Shown piece by piece: positions 43,797 through 51,930 of a stretch of 64,000 nucleotides of DNA. The notes under the pieces were generated by a model that had not been told where the DNA came from, did not search any database, and saw nothing but the letters and a program-made list of their open reading frames with translations. The stretch is taken from the NCBI RefSeq assembly GCF_030816965.1, contig NZ_JAUSYQ010000002.1:10034001-10098000 (forward strand), written 5' to 3'. The position numbers and the translations under genes are program-made. Each line of letters opens with the position of its first letter. Position 1 is the stretch's first letter. The stretch is from Streptomyces canus. Its GTDB lineage: Bacteria; Actinomycetota; Actinomycetes; Streptomycetales; Streptomycetaceae.

Positions 43797-44030
43797 TCAA
43801 GCAACCTCTGCGGCCAGTGTTACTCGAGAGCACACCAGCACAGGACCCCGGTTTCGGCCATGTTCGGGATCCGTCGCGACCCGGGCGTCGGACAACTCGA
43901 CCAGCCGTTTGAAGCGTCGGCTGATCCAGTCGGGGTGGTAGGGCTCTCCGTTCTCCCGCGTGAAAACGCGGTCCGATTCGACCCAGGCTTCCTGGCCGGA
44001 CCACTGCTCGTGTTCCTTCGGCTCCGTGCC
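43797..44030 (-). pseudogene. Tyrosine site-specific integrase fragment
   Basis: The stretch AWVESDRVFTRENGEPYHP followed by DWISRRFKRLVELS is the typical pre-catalytic part of Streptomyces tyrosine integrases (VFTREDGRPYHP...SRRFKKLV). The HxxR and Tyr motifs that follow in a whole enzyme are absent and the N-terminus is missing. A dead relic. It is of interest because the tRNA-half repeats nearby look like integrase attachment sites. Confidence 0.65.
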
Positions 44031-44099
44031 CACACCTTTCGGGAAAGACCCCCGCACAGAAATGAGGCTCTACGTCCCCTTCCACGTCGTCCGAGCCAT

Positions 44100-44600
44100 C
44101 GATGCCGGACACCGACCACCCTCTGATCACCGAGCTGCGGACCGATCTGGGCTGCCCCTGGTGCTGTATCGGCAAGCACCCGCTCGAACGGGCAATCGCC
44201 ACCGCGGCTCCGGCCGGCCAGGTGTAGCTCACCCTCCGCGGCCCTTCGAGCTGGATCCTGACATGTCCGCAACAGCGGTGCCGATCCGGAAGTGTTCGTC
44301 GCCAAGCACGGAGGTACGACCGAGCAAGCCCGCCGGATGGAAGCGCAGATGGCCGAACCGGCCCGGGCCGAGGGCCTGCCGTACAGCGGGGACCGCCCTG
44401 CCGCGAACACCTTCGACGTCCCCCGGGTACTGCATCTCGCCCGCGCTCATGGCGTGGCCACACCGCTGTTCTCGACGCTTCAGCGCGGCTGCTTCGCCGG
44501 AGAGCACAACCCGTTCGACAAGGACGAACTGGTCCGGGTCGCCGCTAAGTGGCCGGACAGCGGGGCGGGCAAAGGGGTTGCCGCGGCGGTCAGCGGGTCC
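44100..44600 (+). pseudogene. DsbA/FrnE-type thiol oxidoreductase relic
   Basis: From ATG 44102, PLITELRTDLGCPWCCIGKH has the thioredoxin-fold CPWC active site and the FrnE-like context CxWCYIGK. The frame then hits a stop. LDPDM-type and later FVAKHGGTTEQARRMEAQM, NTFDVPRVLHLARAHG and STLQRGCFAGEHN follow in other frames, the family's helical insert and C-terminal region. Several frameshifts and deletions make it non-functional. Confidence 0.6.
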
Positions 44601-44754
44601 GTAAAGACACGGGCAAAGGACGCTCACATCAAGATCGCCGGGAGAAAGGAGCGTTCGTTACGGCCGAGGAATGATCACGTCACGCCGACGATCTACGGGC
44701 CAGCCACTCTCACGTCCAGTCACCAGTTCTTCCCCCAGAGCGAAAGACAGGACA

Positions 44755-45261
44755 ATGACGCCTACCCCCCACAAGCACTCACGTCGAGCAAGGATCGCGG
44801 CCCGCATCGGCATGGTGCTGACCGCCGTGGCGCTCGCGCTCGGCATCACCGCCGGAACAGCCCTGGCGGACACGCTGACGTACAGCGGCGACTTCAGCTG
44901 GCGCGCGACGCAGGTGAAGCGGCTGGCCAACTGCGCCTCCACCCATTGGTACAACGGCACTCAGCAGGCCGCGGGCTCGACGGGCGACGCCTCGACCGGC
45001 AGCAAGCTCACCGCCTGCGACGGGGCGGGATCCGACTCGTACTGGGACGGCGTGCATCTCCTCGCTGCCGACACCCTGACCATGAACGGCCGTAAGGTCG
45101 GTTACCGCTCCGACCAGAGCTGCCCGCCCACGCGCGGTTTCCAGTTCATCAAGTGCTGGTATGTGGGCGGCAAGGCCAAGGGCAACCCCGTCATCAACGT
45201 CTCCATCATCGCGACCGGCTACGGCGGCCAGGACGTGGCCGTGGACTGGTACTACCTGTAG
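44755..45261 (+). CDS. Secreted protein of unknown function
   Basis: A 168-residue protein with a signal peptide (RRARIAARIGMVLTAVALAL, cleavage near GTALA-DTL). The mature part is about 130 residues with four cysteines (LANCAS, LTACDGAG, DQSCPPT, FIKCWYVGG), so probably disulfide-bonded. It ends VAVDWYYL. ATG at 44755 has GACAGGA upstream. No domain was recognised. A strong terminator follows. It faces the other small secreted gene at 43.3-43.8 kb across relics, but the two do not look related. Confidence 0.65.
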   Translation: MTPTPHKHSRRARIAARIGMVLTAVALALGITAGTALADTLTYSGDFSWRATQVKRLANCASTHWYNGTQQAAGSTGDASTGSKLTACDGAGSDSYWDGVHLLAADTLTMNGRKVGYRSDQSCPPTRGFQFIKCWYVGGKAKGNPVINVSIIATGYGGQDVAVDWYYL

Positions 45262-45270
45262 AAGAGGACC

Positions 45271-45320
45271 GCGGCCCAGGCCTCACCGGCGACGGTGAGG
45301 CCTGGGCCGCCGGGGTTTTT
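45271..45320 (+). terminator. Rho-independent terminator after the 168-residue secreted protein
   Basis: A perfect 17-bp stem (45271-45287 with 45294-45310), a 6-nt loop, then GGGGTTTTT. It starts 10 nt after the stop codon. This is the clearest terminator in the window. No gene was found between 45321 and 45609. Confidence 0.9.
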
Positions 45321-45609
45321 GGAGTCGCGGATGTGTATCGCGGTGGTGGGGGAGTGAGGACAGGGGGCGATCTCTACGCAGTCCCCGCCACCACTGTTGC
45401 TGCGGGCCCGCGCCCCCCAAAGAGACGCGGGCCAGGAGCCGTGGACGGGGTGGGGTGGGGCTGGGCGTCAGCCATTCACCGAGTACGACGACGTGCAGCT
45501 CGCGCGTCCGCCTGGATGGAGGCGGGTTCCTCGGCGGACAGCCGCGGGTGGTCCTTTGGGGCCGCGGTGGAACTTCGACCAGATCGGGCCGGGACTGGAG
45601 CAGCGCGGG

Positions 45610-46644
45610 TCAGGAGCGGCAAGGTGCCCTGGTGGTGCTGCGTATGACGAGGTGTGGTGTGACGACGACTTCTCGTTCGTCGTCCGCCGCCCCACCCTCC
45701 AGCCGGGCGATAGCCCGGCTCACGGCCCGGCGCGCCAACTGGCGGGCTTCTTGCCCGACCGTGGTGAGTTGGACGTGGGCGAGGCGGGCGAGGTGGCTGT
45801 CGTCGAAGCCGACGACCGAGATCTCGTCGGGCACAGGGATACGGGCGCGCAGGAAGGTGTCGAGGACGCCGATCGCGCAGTGGTCGTTGAAGGCGAGGAC
45901 GGCGGTGGGGCGGGCAGCCTCGGCGAGGAGTGTTCGTGCGGCTGCCGCGCCGTGGTCCTCGGTCAGCCCTCCCGGCACGAGGCGGACGCGGTCGGTGAGG
46001 CCGTGGTGCTTCATGGCCGACTTGTAGCCGCGGCGCCGGTCGGCAGCGCCCGGCGCCCTGCCCCCGTCGATGTGGACGATGTCGCGGTGGCCCAGTGCCA
46101 CGAGGTGGTCGACCGCCTGGCGGGCGCCCTCGTCGTCGGCCGCGCGGACGACGTCGACGCCCTCGGCGAGCGGACGCAGCCGGCGGGCCACGGAGACGAC
46201 GGGTAGCTGCGCCGCGAATTCTGCCAGCCGGGCCGCCGGGGCATGGGGGCTGAGCAGGATCAGTGCCTCGCAGCGGTCGGCGAGCAGCGTCTCCACCGCC
46301 TCCTGTTCGCTGCGGCTCGCGGCGACGGCGCTGAGCGCGATCTGATAGCCGGCCGCACCCGCCGCGGCGTAGAGCGCCTCAACCATGTCGGCGTGGAAGG
46401 GCTGTCGCAGGTCGAACTGCACTCCCACCAGGTGCGAGCGGCTGCTGCGCAGGAGGCGGGCCCTGCTGTCCGGCCGGTAGCCGATCTCCTGCGCGGCCCG
46501 CAGCACCCGCTCGCGACTTGCCGCGCTGGGCCCCTTGGCACCGCGCATGACCATGGAGGCAAGCGGCACGGAGACACCTGCCCGCGCCGCGAGGTCGCTG
46601 AGCGTCGGCCGCTTTCCGTCCGGGACGGCAGAGCGCGATGGCAC
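45610..46644 (-). CDS. LacI-family transcriptional regulator of the sugar/polyol locus
   Basis: A 344-residue LacI protein: helix-turn-helix PTLSDLAARAGVSVPLAS with SMVMRGAKGPS, then a PBP-like effector domain (VGVQFDLRQPFHADMVEALY, DEISVVGFDDSHLARLA). The GTG at 46642-46644, with AGGAAGG 7 nt upstream, decides the start over a longer open frame. It is divergent from the Hyi-like gene, and two palindromic operators lie between them. Confidence 0.9.
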   Translation of the reverse strand: MPSRSAVPDGKRPTLSDLAARAGVSVPLASMVMRGAKGPSAASRERVLRAAQEIGYRPDSRARLLRSSRSHLVGVQFDLRQPFHADMVEALYAAAGAAGYQIALSAVAASRSEQEAVETLLADRCEALILLSPHAPAARLAEFAAQLPVVSVARRLRPLAEGVDVVRAADDEGARQAVDHLVALGHRDIVHIDGGRAPGAADRRRGYKSAMKHHGLTDRVRLVPGGLTEDHGAAAARTLLAEAARPTAVLAFNDHCAIGVLDTFLRARIPVPDEISVVGFDDSHLARLAHVQLTTVGQEARQLARRAVSRAIARLEGGAADDEREVVVTPHLVIRSTTRAPCRS

Positions 46645-46715
46645 CGTCGGCCTTCCTGCTCGAGGGTCTTCTCCGAGGTGATCGTAGACCGAGCCCAGCA
46701 GGGCACGCACTGGTC

Positions 46716-46732
46716 AACGTTGTTACAACGTT
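46716..46732. promoter_or_regulatory. LacI-type operator 1
   Basis: AACGTTGTTACAACGTT is a perfect 17-bp palindrome. It lies 72 nt upstream of the lacI start and 94 nt upstream of the Hyi-like gene. A possible -35 (TTGACA, 46758-46763) of the Hyi-like operon is just beyond it. Confidence 0.7.
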
Positions 46733-46797
46733 ATAAATCAAATGTCCGCACAAACCCTTGACAGGCCGCCCGGTGCCTGGCGTACTGCTCCTGTTCT

Positions 46798-46813
46798 CTT
46801 AGAACGTTATAAG
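46798..46813. promoter_or_regulatory. LacI-type operator 2
   Basis: CTTAGAACGTTATAAG, a near-palindrome sharing AACGTT and TATAA with operator 1, ends 12 nt before the start of the Hyi-like gene. Two operators 80 bp apart allow repression by looping or by blocking the promoter start site. Confidence 0.65.
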
Positions 46814-46825
46814 TCGGGAGCTGCG

Positions 46826-47608
46826 ATGTACACGTTGGCGGTCTGTGCCGAGATGGTCTACCGCGACCTGCCGATCGAGGAGCGGGCCCGGCGCATCCAC
46901 GAGGCCGGCTTCCAAGTGGAGATCTGGGACTGGACCCGGCACGACCTGAACGCACTGGCCCAGACCCCCGCCGAGTTCTCCTCGATGACCGGCTACATCC
47001 GCGGCACCCTGACCGACCCGGACGGCACAGCCGAACTCCTGCGCACAGCCGAGGAGTCGATCAAGGCCGCCGAGCATCTCGGCTGCCCCCGGCTCAACCT
47101 GCACGGCACCGGCCTGGACGGCGAGGGCCTGCCCGTGGTGCCGGTGACCGGCGAGGCCACCGGCGAGATGTGGATCACCGCTCACCGCACGCTCACCCGC
47201 CTGGCCGAACTGGGCGAAAGCGCGGGCGTCACCTTCACCTTGGAGAACCTCAACACCGCCGTCGACCACCCCGGTGTCCCGTTCGCCACGGCCGCCGACG
47301 TCTTCTCGCTGGTCGCGGCAGTTGATCGGCCCGGTCTGCGGATGAATCTGGACCTGTACCACGCCCAGATCGGCGAGGGAAACCTCATCGAGCTTGTCCG
47401 CCGCGCGCATGGCGCGGGGCTGATCGGAGAGATCCAGGTCGCCGACGTGCCCGGCCGCTGCGAACCCGGCACCGGAGAGATCAACTATCCGGCCGTCGCC
47501 CGCGCCCTGACCGACCTCGGCTACGACGGCACGGTCGCCCTGGAGGCATGGCCCTCGGGCGACAGTCACACCGCCATGGAGCGGTTCCGCGCCGCGTTCA
47601 CCCTCTGA
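46826..47608 (+). CDS. Hydroxypyruvate isomerase-like TIM-barrel protein
   Basis: A 260-residue AP-endonuclease-2/xylose-isomerase-like TIM barrel: IHEAGFQVEIWDWTRHDL, then FTLENLN with the metal-binding glutamate, MNLDLYHAQIGEGNL with the aspartate/histidine pair, IGEIQVADVPGR and VALEAWP with the last glutamate. The order and length fit hydroxypyruvate isomerase (Hyi), but related sugar isomerases cannot be excluded. ATG at 46826, GGGAG upstream. First gene of a LacI-controlled operon with a sugar binding protein, a dehydrogenase and a second barrel isomerase. Confidence 0.85.
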   Translation: MYTLAVCAEMVYRDLPIEERARRIHEAGFQVEIWDWTRHDLNALAQTPAEFSSMTGYIRGTLTDPDGTAELLRTAEESIKAAEHLGCPRLNLHGTGLDGEGLPVVPVTGEATGEMWITAHRTLTRLAELGESAGVTFTLENLNTAVDHPGVPFATAADVFSLVAAVDRPGLRMNLDLYHAQIGEGNLIELVRRAHGAGLIGEIQVADVPGRCEPGTGEINYPAVARALTDLGYDGTVALEAWPSGDSHTAMERFRAAFTL

Positions 47609-47727
47609 ACCCACCCCGAGCCGCACAGCAGGCCACCCAATAGCTCCCCGCCCGACCCGCAACGGGATGTGTTGCGTCCCGCCGGTGGATCACCCCTTCC
47701 CGCAAGTCAGCACAGTGAGGTGCCGAA

Positions 47728-48747
47728 ATGAACCGCTCGCTTCCCTCCCGCTCCCGCAGATTCACCGTCCTGGTGGCCCTGACCGCCAGTACCGTCCTCA
47801 CGGTCGCCGGCTGCTCCAGCAGCTCGGGAGGCAAGAAGTCGGAGGAGAGCGCCGGCGGCGTCTCTGCCGGCAAGGCCACCACGCCCCGCATGACCATCGC
47901 GATGATCACGCACGCCGTCCCCGGTGACACGTTCTGGGACACCATCCGCAAGGGCGCCCAGGCTGCCGCTGCCAAGGACAACGTCAAGCTGGTCTACTCC
48001 TCCGACCCGAACGGGGGCAACCAGGCCAACCTGGTGCAGAACGCGATCGACCAGAAGGTCGACGGCATCGCCGTCACCCTCGCCAAGCCCGATGCCATGA
48101 AGGGCACCGTGGCCAAGGCGGTGCAGGCCGGTATACCCGTGGTCGGCTTCAACTCCGGTGTGGACGACTGGAACAAGCAGGGACTGCTCGAGTACTTCGG
48201 CCAGGACGAGACCGTCGCGGGCGAGGCGGTCGGCAAGAAGCTGAGTTCCCTCGGTGCCAAGAAGGTCGCCTGTGTCATTCAGGAACAGGGCCAGGTCGCC
48301 CTCGAGGCACGCTGTGCGGGCGTCAAGAAGGGCTTCTCGGGCACGACGGAAAACCTGTTCGTCAACGGCGCCGACATGCCGTCCGTGCAGTCGACCATCA
48401 CCGCCAAGCTCAAGCAGGACCCCTCCATCGACTACGTCGTCACCCTCGCCGCCCCGGTCGCGCTGACCGCCACGCAGGCGGTGGCCGACGGCGGCAGCAA
48501 GGCCAAGGTCGCCACCTTCGACCTCAACAAGCAACTCGTGAAGGCGATCCAGGACGGCAGCATCCAGTTCGCCGTCGACCAGCAGCCCTACCTGCAGGGC
48601 TACCTGGCGGTCGACTCCCTCTGGCTCTACAAGAACAACGGCAACTACAGCGGCGGCGGCGTCGCGCCCGTGCTGACCGGCCCGGCCTTCGTCGACAAGT
48701 CCAACGTCGCCGCCGTCGCCGCGTTCGCCGCCAAGGGAACACGCTGA
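47728..48747 (+). CDS. Ribose-type sugar ABC substrate-binding lipoprotein
   Basis: A 339-residue binding protein with a lipobox (VAGCSS, cysteine about 29), then the PBP1 sugar-binding fold: [30 protein letters not shown] and [15 protein letters not shown]. This is the ribose/xylose/inositol-type group. No permease or ATPase gene is in the operon, so the binding protein either shares a transporter elsewhere or the transporter has been lost. A GC hairpin follows the gene. Confidence 0.9.
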   Translation: MNRSLPSRSRRFTVLVALTASTVLTVAGCSSSSGGKKSEESAGGVSAGKATTPRMTIAMITHAVPGDTFWDTIRKGAQAAAAKDNVKLVYSSDPNGGNQANLVQNAIDQKVDGIAVTLAKPDAMKGTVAKAVQAGIPVVGFNSGVDDWNKQGLLEYFGQDETVAGEAVGKKLSSLGAKKVACVIQEQGQVALEARCAGVKKGFSGTTENLFVNGADMPSVQSTITAKLKQDPSIDYVVTLAAPVALTATQAVADGGSKAKVATFDLNKQLVKAIQDGSIQFAVDQQPYLQGYLAVDSLWLYKNNGNYSGGGVAPVLTGPAFVDKSNVAAVAAFAAKGTR

Positions 48748-48766
48748 CGCTTACGACCCGGGTCAC

Positions 48767-48790
48767 GGCCGGACCCGTGTGGGTCCGGCC
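48767..48790 (+). terminator. Hairpin after the ribose-type binding protein
   Basis: GGCCGGACCC (48767-48776) and GGGTCCGGCC (48781-48790) form a perfect 10-bp stem with a 4-nt loop, 20 nt after the stop. It is followed by the next gene start 52 nt on, so it probably acts as partial terminator or 3' stabiliser. Confidence 0.6.
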
Positions 48791-48841
48791 GGCCCACTGC
48801 TGACCGTCACCGCCGCCCCCCACCCCCAGGCAAGGAATCAC

Positions 48842-49861
48842 ATGACCCACCACACCTCCCTTGGAGTCGCCGTGATCGGCGCCGGCCGCATGGGCGCCGA
48901 CCATGTACGCCGGATCAGCGAGGTGACCAGCGGCGCCCATGTGGCCGCCGTCGTCGACGTCGACATCGATCGCGCCAAGACGGTCGCCGCCGACGTCGAC
49001 GGATGCGCGGCCTACGGCGACGTCGCCGAAGCGATGGCCTCACCCGACGTCGACGCGGTGCTGCTCGCCTCCCCGGGCGTCGCCCACGAGGCGGCACTGC
49101 TCACCGCGTTCGAGTACGACCTGCCCGTCCTGTGCGAGAAGCCCCTCACCCCCGACGCCGCCTCCGCCCTGCGCGTGCTGGAGGCCGAGCAACGCCTCGG
49201 GCACCGCCGGGTGCAGGTGGGCTTCATGCGCCGTTACGACCACGAGTACATCAAGCTCAAAGCGCTGCTGGACGGCGGGGAACTGGGCCGGCCGCTGATG
49301 CTGCACAACCGGCATCGCAACCCGTCCTGCCCGCCGGACTTCACCAGCGCCATGCTCATCAACGACTCGGTGACCCACGAGATGGACATCACCCGCTGGC
49401 TGCTCGGCCAGGAGATCACGTCCGTCACCGTCATGCGGCCGCGGCCCTCCGGCAACGCGCCCGAAGGGCTGGCCGATCCGCAGTTCGTCGTCTTCGAAAC
49501 CGACGGCGGCGCCCTGGTCGACGTCGAGATCTACGTCAACGCCCGCTACGGCTACCAGGTCCAGGCCGAGGCGGTGTGCGAGCACGGCACCGCCCGCATC
49601 GGCGACCGGCACGACATGCTCGTCAGCACCGGCGGACGCTGGGGCGGCACGGTCACTCCCGGCTTCGTCGAGCGGTTCGAGGAAGCGTACGACCGCGAGG
49701 TCCAGGCATGGATCGACGCCACCCGGCGCGGCGAGGTCACCGGCCCCAGCGCCTGGGACGGCTACGCCGTGGCCGCGGTCTGCGAGGCGGGCATCCGCGC
49801 CCAGACCGAGGGCCGCCGCGTCGAGGTGGAACTCGCCGACCGCCCAGCCCTCTACATCTGA
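48842..49861 (+). CDS. Gfo/Idh/MocA-family oxidoreductase (inositol dehydrogenase-like)
   Basis: A 339-residue NAD-dependent oxidoreductase. The Rossmann fold starts [18 protein letters not shown], the CEKP motif (LCEKPLTPD) supplies the catalytic lysine, and [13 protein letters not shown] places the dyad Asp/His. The pattern is closest to myo-inositol 2-dehydrogenase (IolG), but the substrate may be another polyol. ATG at 48842 with AAGGA. It is in the LacI-controlled operon, before another TIM-barrel isomerase, an arrangement typical of inositol or sugar-acid catabolism. Confidence 0.88.
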   Translation: MTHHTSLGVAVIGAGRMGADHVRRISEVTSGAHVAAVVDVDIDRAKTVAADVDGCAAYGDVAEAMASPDVDAVLLASPGVAHEAALLTAFEYDLPVLCEKPLTPDAASALRVLEAEQRLGHRRVQVGFMRRYDHEYIKLKALLDGGELGRPLMLHNRHRNPSCPPDFTSAMLINDSVTHEMDITRWLLGQEITSVTVMRPRPSGNAPEGLADPQFVVFETDGGALVDVEIYVNARYGYQVQAEAVCEHGTARIGDRHDMLVSTGGRWGGTVTPGFVERFEEAYDREVQAWIDATRRGEVTGPSAWDGYAVAAVCEAGIRAQTEGRRVEVELADRPALYI

Positions 49862-49935
49862 CCTCCACCGCCGGCACACCGAACCAGCGGGGAACGGCCG
49901 CTCCCCGCCCGACCACACCGCAGACGGGACGCATC

Positions 49936-50898
49936 ATGAAGATCGGTCTGAACACCGACAGCGTCGGGCACCTCACGCTCGACGAGACCCTGGACCTGGC
50001 CGCCGAACTCGGTCTGGACCACGTGGAGTTCGCCACCGGCGCCTGGTCCACCGCCCCGCACATCGACGTCGACCGGCTTCTCGACAGCGACGGCGCGCGC
50101 CGCGAACTGCTGGCCAAGGTCGCCGACCGAGGGCTCACGATCAGCGCCCTCACCTGCTCAGGCAACCCCCTGCACCCCGGGCCCAGCGGTCGCGAGCACG
50201 ACCAGGTCGCGCGCAGGACGATCGCTCTCGCCCCGCTCCTCGGCGTCGACCGCGTGGTGATGATGTCCGGGCTGCCGGGCGGGCCGGGCGACGCCAACCC
50301 CAACTGGATCACGGTCTCCTGGCCGCCGGAGACCACACAGATCCTCGAGTGGCAATGGTCCGAAGCCGTACTCCCGTACTGGCGAGACCTCGTCGCCCAC
50401 TCCCGTGACCGGGGCGTACCCAAACTCGCTCTGGAGATGCACGCCCACCAGGCGGTCTACAACGTCCCCACCCTCCTGCGCCTGCGCGAGGAGGTCGGGC
50501 CCGTGGTCGGTGCCAACTTCGACCCCAGTCACCTGATGTGGATGGGCGCCGACCCGCTGGCCGCCATCGAGACCCTGGGCGAGGCGATCTACCACGTGCA
50601 CGCCAAGGACACCCGGCTGGAACCCTCCCGCCAGGCCCTGACCAGCAGGCTGGAGACGCTGCCGGTCATGGCCGCCAAGGAACGCTCCTGGAACTACGTC
50701 ACCCTCGGCTACGGCCACGACGACTCGTTCTGGCGTGCTTTCTGCCTCGCCCTGCGCCGAGCTGGCTACGACGACGTCCTGAGCATCGAGCACGAGGACG
50801 TTCTTGTGGCCCCCGTCGAGGGCGTCACCAAAACCGTCGACCTGCTGCGCCGCGTCATCCTGCGCGACCCCAGCTCCTACAAGCCCCAGGAGATCTGA
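49936..50898 (+). CDS. Sugar phosphate isomerase/epimerase (TIM barrel)
   Basis: A 320-residue xylose-isomerase-like barrel: MKIGLNTDSVGHLTLDETLD, then LALEMHAHQAVYNVPTLLRL with the metal-binding glutamate and histidine, GANFDPSHLMWMGADPLA with aspartate and histidine, YHVHAKDTRL and LSIEHEDVLV with the final glutamate. The motif set fits IolE/IolI-like or other sugar isomerases. It is the last gene of the operon. 50899-51536 holds no supported gene. Confidence 0.88.
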   Translation: MKIGLNTDSVGHLTLDETLDLAAELGLDHVEFATGAWSTAPHIDVDRLLDSDGARRELLAKVADRGLTISALTCSGNPLHPGPSGREHDQVARRTIALAPLLGVDRVVMMSGLPGGPGDANPNWITVSWPPETTQILEWQWSEAVLPYWRDLVAHSRDRGVPKLALEMHAHQAVYNVPTLLRLREEVGPVVGANFDPSHLMWMGADPLAAIETLGEAIYHVHAKDTRLEPSRQALTSRLETLPVMAAKERSWNYVTLGYGHDDSFWRAFCLALRRAGYDDVLSIEHEDVLVAPVEGVTKTVDLLRRVILRDPSSYKPQEI

Positions 50899-51536
50899 GC
50901 CGTCCTGACTAGCCGTTCTCTATCCGTCTGTGTGGTCGGAGGGGTTGCCAACTGCTTGACGGGGAGCGTGTACAAGGGCTGTTTAACTCGATCGTGTGAT
51001 GGTCGGCTTCCTGGCTTGCGGCGTCCTGGGCCGTTCGGCCTATGGTGATCGTGCGGCCTGGGACACCGGGTACGGCGCCAGCGTGCGGGGCCCCCGCTCC
51101 ACCGGAGTGATGGTTCGGGGCCTCCCCGTCGCCTCTGGCCGTGCCCATCTGGCCGGGTCGCGCAGGGAACCGGCCTCCCGGGATCGGACCATGGACAGGA
51201 TCCGTGTCGCTGCCTCGGGGTTGAGTACGCCGGGGACCAGTGCGCCCAAGACCGTTCGGGGCGTGCGGCTGAGCGGACTCACTCATGCTCAGTCCACAGG
51301 AACGGTTCGAACAAGGGCCTGGTTCGGGTGAGTCGGCCGGTGCGGGTGCGTGGAAGAAGGGCCTCTTGGTAGCTCGCGGTTGTCGAATCCAGCGAGAAGC
51401 AAGAGGCCCTGGTGTCGAAGTGTCGCGCGGTCCTGCTCGCCGAGTCCAGTTCGTCCACTCCTGGCTGTGACTGTCTCGCCCATCGGTTCGGGACGCGGCC
51501 GGCCGGCCGGAGCGCCGGCCTCGATACGACTCGGAC

Positions 51537-51690
51537 ATGAGCGATGCGGAGTGGGCCTTGGTGCGGGATCTGCTGCCGTTCCCGGATGGTTGGCGGGCCG
51601 CAGGCCTGAGGGCTACTGCGGCTCCGCTGCTCGCGCGTTCGGTTTCTCGTGGGTCCCGCGCCGTGCGGGGGCATGTCGGCGACTCTGACC
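51537..51690 (+). pseudogene. IS5-family transposase N-terminal relic
   Basis: ATG 51537 begins MSDAEWALVRDLLPFPDGW, the start of IS5 (IS4811-like) transposases. The frame then degenerates in the first 30 residues. The sequence just before it (RYDSD at about 51522-51536) also belongs to the family pattern. The rest of the element is missing. The stretch to 51930 shows no further gene. Confidence 0.55.
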
Positions 51691-51930
51691 TGTGGCGGGG
51701 CAGGTGATCAAGGTGCTTCGGCCTCTGTCCCGGCACCCAGTGGCCCGAGTCGGCGGGATCGACTCCGTGCCTCCCTGAGGGCGTCTGCTGCCTGCGCGCT
51801 CGGGACGCGAGGATGAGAGCCGACTCGGCACCCGACCCGAAGTAACGGGAGGTGCCCCCATGGCGACAGCGCCGGCCGGGACCCGGAATTCCGGACCCCG
51901 GCCGACGGCCGTGCCGCGGCGGACGGGCGG

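Noticed and set aside
50899..51330. A gene in the gap after the sugar isomerase
   Set aside because: The minus-strand frame around 51040-51282 (LVPGVLNPEAATRILSMV) is suggestive but has no start site, family or ribosome signal that can be supported.
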